Below are positions 43,325 to 51,408 of a DNA stretch of 64,000 bases, in pieces (position 1 is the first letter of the stretch; the number at the start of each line of letters is the position of its first letter). Location of the stretch: the IMG/VR virus record IMGVR_UViG_3300009079_000021, positions 1 to 64,000 of that record. One strand, given 5' to 3'. Both the position numbers and the translations under genes were made by a program. Origin of the DNA: a virus. The notes beneath the pieces were generated by a model that worked only from the letters and a program-made list of their open reading frames with translations, did no database searches and was not told the DNA's origin.

Positions 43325-46165
43325 TCAATAACCTCCTGGTTGTAACATAGGGTCACTGCCTATCGGCGTAGTAGTTCTTGGTTTATTAACTTTTTGTGTT
43401 GGCGAAGCAACTGTAGGAGTTCCACCTATTAAATTCTTAATTGTCTCCATTGGATTGAATTGTCTCTTTGGATCGGGTTCAGGGGGTGTTTTATCTATTG
43501 GGGTAGAAGGTTTCATCTTATCATTATACCAACTCATATCCTCTGAAGTTGGAGTTAGTCCAGACACTTTTGGTGGTTCGGGTGTTGGTGTCCTCAGTGA
43601 TTGGTCATATACTTCTCTAAGTTTTGAAGCAGATTTTACTGGTTGTCCATAATAACTAGCACCACCATGAGCAGAACTAGGAAATGATGCAATTTCTGGT
43701 GCCATTCGATCAAGAACATTTGTACTTAATCCTTCTTTCGCTAAAAGTTCAGGCGTAACTTTTCTATATGATGCAGTTCTGTCTAAGAACATTTTATCTT
43801 GCATCTCATTCGTAAATAAAGTATCACCAGACAATTTCATACTTCTTTGAATATCTCGTAAAGTATCTGGCATGAACTGATATCTACCTGTAGCAAAAGA
43901 TCCAGGAGAATATCCTGCACTTCTACCTTTCACTTGTCCAGACATCATCATAGCATGAACTTCATCAATAGTCAATTCACCCTTTTCAAGTTCAGGAATT
44001 ACTTGTCCCCCAAAAATTGTTCCATAACTTTTTGTCGTTCCTTCTGAAAAAGCGATTGCATCGAGAAGAGCACGCTGTTCCTTTGTCCCAACACCTGTAG
44101 ATGTACTCAAATTACTGTTTAATGGTGATGGACCAAAGGCAGGACCATAATATTCACCCCCACCTGCACCAGAAACAACAGGAGTTTGTGGTGATGCTTG
44201 AGCAGAACCTCCAAGCAAAGAATTTAATATATTATCAATAAATGATTTAATCTTATCAAATATATTTTTAGATTTAGTTTTTAAATTAAAATTACCTAAA
44301 CCACTTTTAGACGTAATACCTGTAAACAAACTCTTAATTTCTGAATTTGCATCCTCTGGTAAAATTGAAGTAAATGGTTGAAGAATACTATTAGCAAGAT
44401 TTAATATACCTAGAGTTGCTACTTTTTGAGGAACAGTAATAGACGATCTAAGTGGTTTTGTAAGTTTTTGAACACCGGATCCAACAGGAGGAATATCTGT
44501 AATTGGTTTAAGTGGTTTCTTTACACCTCTAGTAAATTTACCTCCATCAAATGCACGACGAACTGGTATACTTAAAGGTGTCTCACCATATTTTTTACCC
44601 TTACTATCTGGTGAAGGTACATAATCAAAACCAGTTTGTGGAGTTCTTGATCCATCTCTTATAGATGGTTCATAATCAAAACCAGTTTGTGGAGTTCTTG
44701 ATCCATCTCTTATAGATGGTTCATTTGATTCTTCACGTGAACGACGAACTGATATACTTAAAGGTGCCTTATCATATTTTTTACCCTTACTATCTTGTGA
44801 AGGTACATAATCAAAACCAGTTTGTGGAGTTCGTGATCCATCTCTTACAGATGGTTCATTTGATTCTTCACGTGAACGAAAAATATCTCCCCAAAAACTA
44901 GAAAATGCTTCTGCTTCACTTTCAGGAGTTCGTGATCCATCTCTTACAGATGGTTCTGCAGAATCTTCTGCTTTAGGAATAAACCAATTGAAAAATTTAG
45001 TAACTGGATCATCTTCTTCACCTTCACCTGGATCAGGAATAATACCAAGTGGATCCCATATTTGATTTCTTGGACCTTTTGTATCTTTAGTTAAGTAATC
45101 CTCAACAGCATCTAATATCAAAGGTAATGCAAGTGCTGATAATGCTGCACTAAGACCAGCAATTCCTGCTTTTTTGAATGGACCCAGCAGGAAATCTAAA
45201 AGACCTCCCAATGCACTTTCTTCCTTTTCTCCTTCCCCTACAGCAGAAGTATTTGAATCTCCTGGATCTGGTTTAATCTGCTCAAGTTCTTTTTCTCGTT
45301 TTCTTGCTGCTAATCTGGTAGTTAACTTTTTATCAATACTTTTCTTAAATTCAAATCTTGCTTTATCAATTTTATACATGTTATAGAGTGCTTCTCGCGT
45401 CTCCATAACATTAATTTTAATCTCAGATAATTGCTCACTGAGACCCATACTTTCAGAAGATAAAACCTTTCGATCAAACTTCTTTTTACCTCTAGTTTTT
45501 CTTCTCTTAGATGGAGTGGGTTGAGGAAGAGGTTCTTTTCTAATTTGATCAAGAACATCATCAATTTTATTTCCAAGTTGATCTTGAACTTCATCTTCCC
45601 AAGGATCTTCTACTTGAGATTCAGTTTTCTTAGCAGGTTCTTTTTTCTCAGGAGGTTCTTTTGGTCCCTGCATTGCTTCAGGACCAATTGGATTCTCATA
45701 TTGAAACTTACCCTTCGCCTCTTGTTCTGTTTTCTTCTTAAAATCTTCAAATCTTTTCTTATCTGCTGCAATGAGTTCATCAATTGCATCCATGATCGCA
45801 TCAGAAGTTTCTTCTAATGCTTCCTTTGTCTTCTGTTCTGTTTTCTCAATAAAATCATCTACATTTTTATCTTCAGGTTTATATACAGAAACTTTTTCAC
45901 TTTTTTTAGTAGTAACAATTTTATTATTACTAATAATTTTATCCTTCCTTTCGGATGCCATGCTCTCTGCCATCGCATGAAGTTCAGTATTATTCCTCCC
46001 CTGAACAAGTTGACTATCAAGTTCACTCGACTCTTTATCACTCAAAGAGTTATAATACTTAGAAATAAGACCAATCTGCTCATCAGTAAGTTGATCAGCA
46101 AGTTTCTTACCAAGTTTAACTTCGTATGACTTTCTTAATATTTTAGGATCCCTTTTCCTTGCCAT
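43325..46165 (-). CDS. Hub/tape-measure-associated protein with lambda-lysozyme-type domain
   Basis: A 946-residue protein. The first 300 residues are charged and coiled-coil-like, followed by a hydrophobic segment (residues about 330-350), then a repeat region (NEPSVRDGSRTPQTGFDY copies, about 400-530). Residues about 690-845 resemble the lambda R endolysin transglycosylase (GH104/COG4678): LLDAIAFSEGT with the likely catalytic Glu, IFGGQ, ATGRYQFMPDTL, MQDKMF and the closing SSAHGGASYYGQ. This domain probably digests peptidoglycan during entry and would replace the lysozyme missing from the gp5-like protein. It is followed directly by the gp27-like gene. Confidence 0.75.
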   Translation of the reverse strand: MARKRDPKILRKSYEVKLGKKLADQLTDEQIGLISKYYNSLSDKESSELDSQLVQGRNNTELHAMAESMASERKDKIISNNKIVTTKKSEKVSVYKPEDKNVDDFIEKTEQKTKEALEETSDAIMDAIDELIAADKKRFEDFKKKTEQEAKGKFQYENPIGPEAMQGPKEPPEKKEPAKKTESQVEDPWEDEVQDQLGNKIDDVLDQIRKEPLPQPTPSKRRKTRGKKKFDRKVLSSESMGLSEQLSEIKINVMETREALYNMYKIDKARFEFKKSIDKKLTTRLAARKREKELEQIKPDPGDSNTSAVGEGEKEESALGGLLDFLLGPFKKAGIAGLSAALSALALPLILDAVEDYLTKDTKGPRNQIWDPLGIIPDPGEGEEDDPVTKFFNWFIPKAEDSAEPSVRDGSRTPESEAEAFSSFWGDIFRSREESNEPSVRDGSRTPQTGFDYVPSQDSKGKKYDKAPLSISVRRSREESNEPSIRDGSRTPQTGFDYEPSIRDGSRTPQTGFDYVPSPDSKGKKYGETPLSIPVRRAFDGGKFTRGVKKPLKPITDIPPVGSGVQKLTKPLRSSITVPQKVATLGILNLANSILQPFTSILPEDANSEIKSLFTGITSKSGLGNFNLKTKSKNIFDKIKSFIDNILNSLLGGSAQASPQTPVVSGAGGGEYYGPAFGPSPLNSNLSTSTGVGTKEQRALLDAIAFSEGTTKSYGTIFGGQVIPELEKGELTIDEVHAMMMSGQVKGRSAGYSPGSFATGRYQFMPDTLRDIQRSMKLSGDTLFTNEMQDKMFLDRTASYRKVTPELLAKEGLSTNVLDRMAPEIASFPSSAHGGASYYGQPVKSASKLREVYDQSLRTPTPEPPKVSGLTPTSEDMSWYNDKMKPSTPIDKTPPEPDPKRQFNPMETIKNLIGGTPTVASPTQKVNKPRTTTPIGSDPMLQPGGY
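44560..44960 (-). repeat. In-frame repeats in the tape-measure/lysozyme gene
   Basis: At least four near-identical copies of a block encoding EPS(V/I)RDGSRTP, several followed by QTGFDY and by a KGKKY/VRR segment. Some copies are exact over more than 40 bp, so recombination between them is likely. Confidence 0.85.
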
Positions 46166-46168
46166 TTA

Positions 46169-48889
46169 TCAACCTCCAATAAGAGCAGCATTACCCCAGG
46201 CAGGAGTATTTGATGAAGACAGTTTTTGTCCTAATCTAGTAGATAATGGAATAACCAAAGGATCCGGTGGTGGTGGCGTTGGCAGTGTAAATAAATTCAT
46301 TAATGGAAGATCTGCTTGAATTTCATCCATTGGATCTTGATCTACTGCAGTATCTTTATTTAGTGCAGGTTTAGATGGAACACTAACACTTCCAGATTTT
46401 GCAGTTCGTACATCACCATGACCTGTTTTTAAAATAACATTTCCTTGAGCATCTGTCATGGTAATAAATGCACCATATCCTCCACCTTGATGGTAATTTA
46501 CTTTACCACCATCAACTGTTGGAACAAGAATATCCTGACCTTCTACACTAGATCCAAATCTATTTTCTCCCATGAGAGGAGCATAATAATCAATACTATT
46601 GAAACCACCTTGATCAATAGCACGTCCCCTAGGAATATTATGTGCTTCAAATGCTCTTTGTAATAGAGCACTCTTTTCTTCCATAGAAGCACTAGGATCA
46701 TATATTGTATTGGCAATCATACTATTAGAGAATTCAATCTTTCTACCCTGAGCAGCATATCCTGCTGCAAGTTGATCCATCATTGCTACCTTTTCTTCCA
46801 TAGAAAGAGAAGAGTTAAACTTAGTGTCAATGTGGTAATCAGAGGATCCACCAATATATGCAGATTTACCAGTTTTTAGTCCTGTATTGAATACCCCCTC
46901 AGAACTCATATTTAAATTGCCATTAAGAGTTTTTCTTAAACTAGGTGGCAGAGTAGCTGCCGCTGCAGGTCTTCCACCAAGTAATCTACCCATAAATCCA
47001 GTAACACCTGTTACTACTTTTTTAATACCAGGTGGAATTATATTTTTAACAAATTCAATAATCTTTTTAACAGGTTCCATGATAGACATGAACCCTTTCG
47101 TTACATAATCAAAAATTGTATCTCCCAGATCACTAAATGTAGTTTGAATTAGGGCAATTCCTTTAATTGGTGACGCAATATCTCTTTGTATATTTGTAAG
47201 ATCTTGCAACTCAGGGATGCCATATGTTTTTATTCCTGCTGCTTTTGCATAGTCGGTAGCAGCAGTTACAAGTGGAGATACACCATAGTTTAAATATTTT
47301 GCTGCTTGACTTGTTCCTAAGAAATAAGATAATTTACTCTCAGGAACGATATACTCCTTCTCACCCCCATCTCCAACAATAACCAGTTGTGGTTTATCTT
47401 CTGTAATACCACCCTCTTTCATTTCAGGGATGGGATTGTCATAGTATCTTGCTGTTGATGGATACTTTTCTATAATACTTTGCTTTTGTTCAAGATATTT
47501 TTTTGGATCTGCTGCCTGACGTTCAGCAAGTATACGTCTATTTCCTTTGTCATTAAGTTTCCAAGCGTTACTCTCTGGAGTTCTATCTTCCATGGTATTA
47601 ATATCACCACGGGGTTCCGTCAAACTTCTGGTAAAAGGATCTGATTTAAAGGCATTCGAGATACCTGTACTAAGATCCATGATATTGGTAATTATATTAG
47701 CATTAGGATTAACTATTTCTTTGGCTGTAAAATACCCATCTAATAAAAGCAATGGAGCAAGCGCCTTGCTAGCAAGACCCCTAGCCATTCCTCCAGCACG
47801 TGCTAATCCTGGTGGTACTTTAATTTTAGAAGCAATTCCACCCAAAGGACCCGCACCGGCACCACCAGTAACTGTTGGTGATGCTCCTGGTCCAAGTCCA
47901 AATGGTCTGGTAGCACCACCAGTAGTTACTTTTGGTCCGGCAAAAGGATTTCTAATCTTAGGTAATCCAAGACCACCTAAAGGACTTTGCAATCCTCTAG
48001 GTATTTGTGGCATTGATCGTGTTACATTTGGTCCCTTCTTGAATACATCAAAAGGATTATTGAGTCCTTTTGGTATTTTATTTGCACCACCTATTGTAAT
48101 ACTAGGTTTAGGACCAAATCTTTTAAATGGATTACCTAATCCCTTGAATGGGTTGTTTAAACCAGGAGGAACCGCAGGTTTACCACTAGTAACTTTAGGT
48201 TTAAATGGATTAAACCTCCTAAATGGATTAGGTCTTGCACCCCCCTTACCTCTAGTTACAGGTTTATTAGATGATCTAGGTTTATTCCTGTTTCTATTCT
48301 TATTTTTATTTCTACTCTTATTTTTATTTCTACTCTTATTTCTATTTTTAGGTTGATTAGGATTAGTTTTTGGAGTCCTTCTAGGTGCTTTTCTGAAGGG
48401 AGTTCCAAATACACCCGGCAATCCTAGTCCTCCACCATCTTCTCCAGGAATGATAGGTGTAACTCCTTCACTGGCACCTGCTGCTGCTCCTCCTGCTTTG
48501 CCTTCACCACCTAATCTTAATTTATTTAATCTATTCTTCTCATACTTAAATATTTGTTCTTTTAATTTTAAGTTAAGAACTGCAGTATTTCTTAATCTTA
48601 GCGTTTCAGATACTAACTTAGATTCTCCTTCCTTTGATTCCTTTTTCTCGACAGGTATTGTTTCGTTAACACCTTCTGGAGTAGTAGTATTAGCATCATA
48701 AATTTCCATTATCATGCCATTATAATTATCTAAACCATAAGAACCACCACCAGCATTCTTCCTCTTATTATCACCATTAGAGGAAGATTTCTTTTTATTT
48801 CCAAATAGAGATTGTAGTCCCTTAGAAATAATACTAGATTTAGGTTTAGATTTGCCTTTTTTAGGCTTACCCTTAGGTTTAAATCTCAT
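46169..48889 (-). CDS. 29: Probable tail tape-measure protein
   Basis: A 906-residue protein that follows the gp26/gp51-like chaperone frames and overlaps the latter as TAATG. It begins with a very basic, Lys/Arg/Asn-rich region (KPKGKPKKGKSKPKS, and NRNK repeats at residues about 175-205), then PxGLxNPF repeats (about 240-320), a hydrophobic Ala/Leu segment (about 370-395), and helical regions. The C-terminus (DYHIDTKFNSS, LVPTVDGGKVNYHQGGGYGA, KTGHGD) recalls a degenerate M23-type peptidase domain. Position after the assembly chaperones is the classic place of the tape measure; the T4 counterpart would be gp29. Confidence 0.65.
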   Translation of the reverse strand: MRFKPKGKPKKGKSKPKSSIISKGLQSLFGNKKKSSSNGDNKRKNAGGGSYGLDNYNGMIMEIYDANTTTPEGVNETIPVEKKESKEGESKLVSETLRLRNTAVLNLKLKEQIFKYEKNRLNKLRLGGEGKAGGAAAGASEGVTPIIPGEDGGGLGLPGVFGTPFRKAPRRTPKTNPNQPKNRNKSRNKNKSRNKNKNRNRNKPRSSNKPVTRGKGGARPNPFRRFNPFKPKVTSGKPAVPPGLNNPFKGLGNPFKRFGPKPSITIGGANKIPKGLNNPFDVFKKGPNVTRSMPQIPRGLQSPLGGLGLPKIRNPFAGPKVTTGGATRPFGLGPGASPTVTGGAGAGPLGGIASKIKVPPGLARAGGMARGLASKALAPLLLLDGYFTAKEIVNPNANIITNIMDLSTGISNAFKSDPFTRSLTEPRGDINTMEDRTPESNAWKLNDKGNRRILAERQAADPKKYLEQKQSIIEKYPSTARYYDNPIPEMKEGGITEDKPQLVIVGDGGEKEYIVPESKLSYFLGTSQAAKYLNYGVSPLVTAATDYAKAAGIKTYGIPELQDLTNIQRDIASPIKGIALIQTTFSDLGDTIFDYVTKGFMSIMEPVKKIIEFVKNIIPPGIKKVVTGVTGFMGRLLGGRPAAAATLPPSLRKTLNGNLNMSSEGVFNTGLKTGKSAYIGGSSDYHIDTKFNSSLSMEEKVAMMDQLAAGYAAQGRKIEFSNSMIANTIYDPSASMEEKSALLQRAFEAHNIPRGRAIDQGGFNSIDYYAPLMGENRFGSSVEGQDILVPTVDGGKVNYHQGGGYGAFITMTDAQGNVILKTGHGDVRTAKSGSVSVPSKPALNKDTAVDQDPMDEIQADLPLMNLFTLPTPPPPDPLVIPLSTRLGQKLSSSNTPAWGNAALIGG

Positions 48890-49077
48890 TAACTTCTACG
48901 CTGTTGTTCGATACGTTTCTTTTCCTCTTCCAAATACTGTCTTAACAAAGTAGTGTAGATATCATATTCCCAAGGAATTAAATTATCTATCTCTGTTAAA
49001 CTATATTTGTGGTGTTGCATTAATGCAAAATTACTCCTATAGTAATTTTCTAAAGAATTATGAAAGAGGGCTATACG
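48889..49077 (-). CDS. 51: gp51-like downstream frame, probably made by -1 frameshift from gp26
   Basis: This frame has no good start at its upstream end. It continues gp26 after a -1 slip on T TTT TTC (49083-49077): the 62 residues read RIALFHNSLENYYRSNFALM then QHHKYSLTEIDNLIPWEYDI and a charged tail. The frameshifted product would be 294 residues. An internal ATG at residue 20 (MQHHKYSLTE) could give a 43-residue stand-alone product. This is the arrangement of tail-assembly chaperones G and G-T, and the frame ends TAATG at the tape-measure start. It corresponds in position to T4 gene 51. Confidence 0.75.
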   Translation of the reverse strand, partial: RIALFHNSLENYYRSNFALMQHHKYSLTEIDNLIPWEYDIYTTLLRQYLEEEKKRIEQQRRS

Positions 49078-49772
49078 AAAAAATTGGAAAGACCTTCAAC
49101 TACATATTCAAACTCAAATCCTGTTTTTGGATTTTCTAACTTAAGTTTATGACGAAGGGATGGCATAGTATCAAAGAATTTTTGAAGTTTTGCAAACTGC
49201 TTTGAACTTAATTGCTCAATAAAATGAATATATTCATGTTCAGTTGTAGTATTAGTATCCCACACTTCCTCATCATTATAAATTTTAGCAACTGAATTTG
49301 CTACAAATTTAAAGGAATCATCAATATCTTCTTGAGGATTTGCAAAAGTATCAATACCAGGATATTTCATTTCAATCCAAAGGTTATCATCCAACTTAAT
49401 CTTATTAGTATGACCATATTCAAATTCAACGTTTACTTGTTCAATGTCAATAGTAACCTTAACATCGGTCTCAGGATCATCTGGACATGGTATGAGCAAT
49501 TCGATAATTTCACCTACAGATTTTGCTCTAATATTCAAGAAAATATATTCAATATCAAAAGTTGCTAAATCTTGAACTTTAAATCCTTTAGTGATTATAC
49601 ATGAGGCAATGATAGATTCTAATGCATCAGCAATTTGCTTTTCATCTTCAGATTCTAATGCCATCAGGAGAATTTTCTCCTCTTTAACCATAAATGGTCT
49701 ATATTTTACCTTCTTTTTTGAGGAAGGAATTACCAACTCATAACTTGGCAAACTCAGGGTAGGAAGTGACAT
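49071..49772 (-). CDS. 26: gp26-like baseplate hub / tail assembly chaperone
   Basis: A 233-residue protein (MSLPTLSLPSYELVIPSSKK, then KVKYRPFMVKEEKILLMALE). The beta start followed by the KYRPFxVKEEKxLLxAxES motif and the all-helical C-terminus are typical of the T4 gp26 family. In T4 gp26 is needed for hub assembly. It ends SNFFV-stop at 49071; the codons for FF form a slippery heptamer that connects to the gp51-like frame. It is followed by the tape measure and preceded by the gp54-like gene. Confidence 0.85.
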   Translation of the reverse strand: MSLPTLSLPSYELVIPSSKKKVKYRPFMVKEEKILLMALESEDEKQIADALESIIASCIITKGFKVQDLATFDIEYIFLNIRAKSVGEIIELLIPCPDDPETDVKVTIDIEQVNVEFEYGHTNKIKLDDNLWIEMKYPGIDTFANPQEDIDDSFKFVANSVAKIYNDEEVWDTNTTTEHEYIHFIEQLSSKQFAKLQKFFDTMPSLRHKLKLENPKTGFEFEYVVEGLSNFFV

Positions 49773-49793
49773 AAAATAATCTCCAAAATTTAA

Positions 49794-50474
49794 TTAATTG
49801 TCTTCTTTAAGAAGTTTAGAATATTCAAAGTAAAATGATGCTTGAAATTTGAGCAATTGATTTGGACCGTTAGAAACAGTAATATCATTGATCAAATATG
49901 GGTATACATTATAAAGGAATAGTGTAGATTTTGAACGTAGTTTTTTAGACGTGTCCCTCTCACCAAATGTAGGTTCAACTTTATCAATGACCATATTGCA
50001 GGTATAATCATTATAATAATTAGTTAGAACATAATTCCTCAAAAGTGGTCCAGTATTACTATTTTCAATAGAAACACCATTGCTTACCTGAAACGGAAAG
50101 ATGAATTCTGCCCACCTATGTAGCATCTTATAAGGAAGATGCTCATGGTCCATCAAAAAGGTAATTGTAAAATCTCTAAACGTTTTAGTATGAGCATACT
50201 TTTGATTCATTCCAGGCATATGCCCTTCAAAATCACCAGTACTGATACTAAATCCAGGGATATTAACTTCATCTGCAAGATAACTTAATTTTGCAGCATC
50301 ACTATTTAATGCACTAGTTTCATAAATATCTGCTTCAGGTACACCGATAAAATCACGTCCAACTGCATCTGCAAGAGCAGGACTTTCACCAAATTGGAAT
50401 GATATTTGATAACGATTTGAAGACGCAAGTCCATTTGGACCTACTATATTCGTCATAACATCGGTTATCTTCAT
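49794..50474 (-). CDS. 54: gp54-like tail-tube initiator
   Basis: A 226-residue protein (MKITDVMTNIVGPNGLASSN then RYQISFQFG). The fold signature is that of tail-tube proteins: an early beta strand, LSYLADEVNIPGFSISTGDF in the loop, then FRDFTITFLMD and a C-terminal beta strand pattern (LLKFQASFYFEYSKLL). Within T4-like baseplates, gp48 and gp54 have this tube-like fold and cap the hub. gp48 is encoded across the divergent promoter, so this one is most likely gp54. It is the first gene of the hub operon behind the late promoter at 50496-50503. Confidence 0.7.
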   Translation of the reverse strand: MKITDVMTNIVGPNGLASSNRYQISFQFGESPALADAVGRDFIGVPEADIYETSALNSDAAKLSYLADEVNIPGFSISTGDFEGHMPGMNQKYAHTKTFRDFTITFLMDHEHLPYKMLHRWAEFIFPFQVSNGVSIENSNTGPLLRNYVLTNYYNDYTCNMVIDKVEPTFGERDTSKKLRSKSTLFLYNVYPYLINDITVSNGPNQLLKFQASFYFEYSKLLKEDN

Positions 50475-50481
50475 CTAAATA
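50474..50481 (+). promoter_or_regulatory. Probable late promoter, plus strand
   Basis: TCTAAATA (one mismatch to TATAAATA) 38 bases before the gp4 start at 50519. It lies across the start of the gp54-like gene and diverges from the promoter at 50496-50503. Confidence 0.45.
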
Positions 50482-50495
50482 GAAGCGGAAGCGTA

Positions 50496-50503
50496 TATTT
50501 ATA
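50496..50503 (-). promoter_or_regulatory. T4-type late promoter of the hub operon
   Basis: Perfect TATAAATA on the minus strand, 22 bases before the gp54-like start. Confidence 0.75.
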
Positions 50504-50518
50504 TTTAGCGACTTTTTT

Positions 50519-50953
50519 ATGGCATATAGTGGAAAGTACAAACCATCTTATCCAAATAAGTATAAGGGGGACCCTACAAATGTTATCTACCGCTCTTTAT
50601 GGGAAAGAAAATTCATGGTATGGTGTGACAGCAATCCAAATGTTTTACAATGGGGAAGTGAAGAAATTGTTATCCCTTACATCTCTCCTCTTGATAATAG
50701 GGTCCATCGCTATTTCCCAGATTTCTATGTCCGAGCAAGAACTAAAACTGGGGGGACGGAGAAATTTATTATCGAGATCAAACCGTTTAAGCAGACAGCA
50801 CCTCCCCAAAAACAACAGCGTCGTACAAAGAGGTATATAAATGAAGTCGTGACATATGTTGTAAATGATGCAAAGTGGAGAGCAGCAACTAAATATTGTA
50901 AAGACAGAAAATGGCAATTTAAAATCCTAACAGAGAAAGAACTAAAAATATGA
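50519..50953 (+). CDS. 4: gp4 head completion nuclease-like protein
   Basis: A 144-residue protein with a PD-(D/E)XK core: Glu29 in YRSLWERKFM, PDFY with Asp68, and IIEIKPF with Glu86 and Lys88. This is the TnsA-like nuclease fold of T4 gp4 (gp50), which completes heads after packaging before tails attach. The C-terminus is basic. It has no clear ribosome-binding site; the next gene starts four bases before its stop (ATGA). Catalytic residues appear intact. Confidence 0.85.
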   Translation: MAYSGKYKPSYPNKYKGDPTNVIYRSLWERKFMVWCDSNPNVLQWGSEEIVIPYISPLDNRVHRYFPDFYVRARTKTGGTEKFIIEIKPFKQTAPPQKQQRRTKRYINEVVTYVVNDAKWRAATKYCKDRKWQFKILTEKELKI

Positions 50954-51408
50954 GTGTTATCGAAAAGATCAAAGAAGAAGGTGCTAAAACAAAACATAGT
51001 CAAAGACAAGTAGCATTTGAATATCTCTTTGATCATGTCAAAGATGATGTGATGGTAGGTAAGTTTTACCTATTTGAATATAACCCTAAAACAAAAGCAC
51101 GTCTAAAACGTTGGGATAAGTATCCATTGGTTTTAGTAACTACAATGTATGATGATGGATTTATGGGAGCAAATTTTCATTACACCACAGAAAAGCAAAG
51201 AATGATACTTGCTAAAAAGTTTCTAAATAGTAATGTTAAAATTCCATTTAAATTGCTACATAGATATATTATCAATCGAGCAGATAACTTATTTTTTGAA
51301 GTTCCAGATGAGGACCTTATTGAATTTGCTGCATTGCCCATAGAGCAATTTTATGATAAAAATAATCGTTTTGTGAGTTCAAGCAAAGTACAAAGATCTG
51401 GTAGATAA
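50950..51408 (+). CDS. Possible DNA end protector (gp2-like)
   Basis: A 152-residue protein. The central segment MVGKFYLFEYNPKTKARLKR then WDKYPLVLVTTMYDDGFMGA and NFHY matches a pattern (GKxYxFxYxPKxKxxLxxxDxxPLVxxxxxYxDGFxGxNxHY) that I associate with T4-like gp2, the protein that protects packaged DNA ends from RecBCD. Location between gp4 and gp48 fits. Similarity is by pattern only, and the protein is shorter than T4 gp2, so confidence is moderate. Confidence 0.5.
   Translation: MSVIEKIKEEGAKTKHSQRQVAFEYLFDHVKDDVMVGKFYLFEYNPKTKARLKRWDKYPLVLVTTMYDDGFMGANFHYTTEKQRMILAKKFLNSNVKIPFKLLHRYIINRADNLFFEVPDEDLIEFAALPIEQFYDKNNRFVSSSKVQRSGR

Noticed and set aside
47547-48356. A 269-codon open frame on the plus strand, rich in Leu, Pro and Gly
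   Set aside because: It is exactly antisense to the repetitive PxGLxNPF and NRNK part of the tape-measure gene. Low-complexity codons there leave the opposite frame open by chance; the predicted product is only simple repeats.
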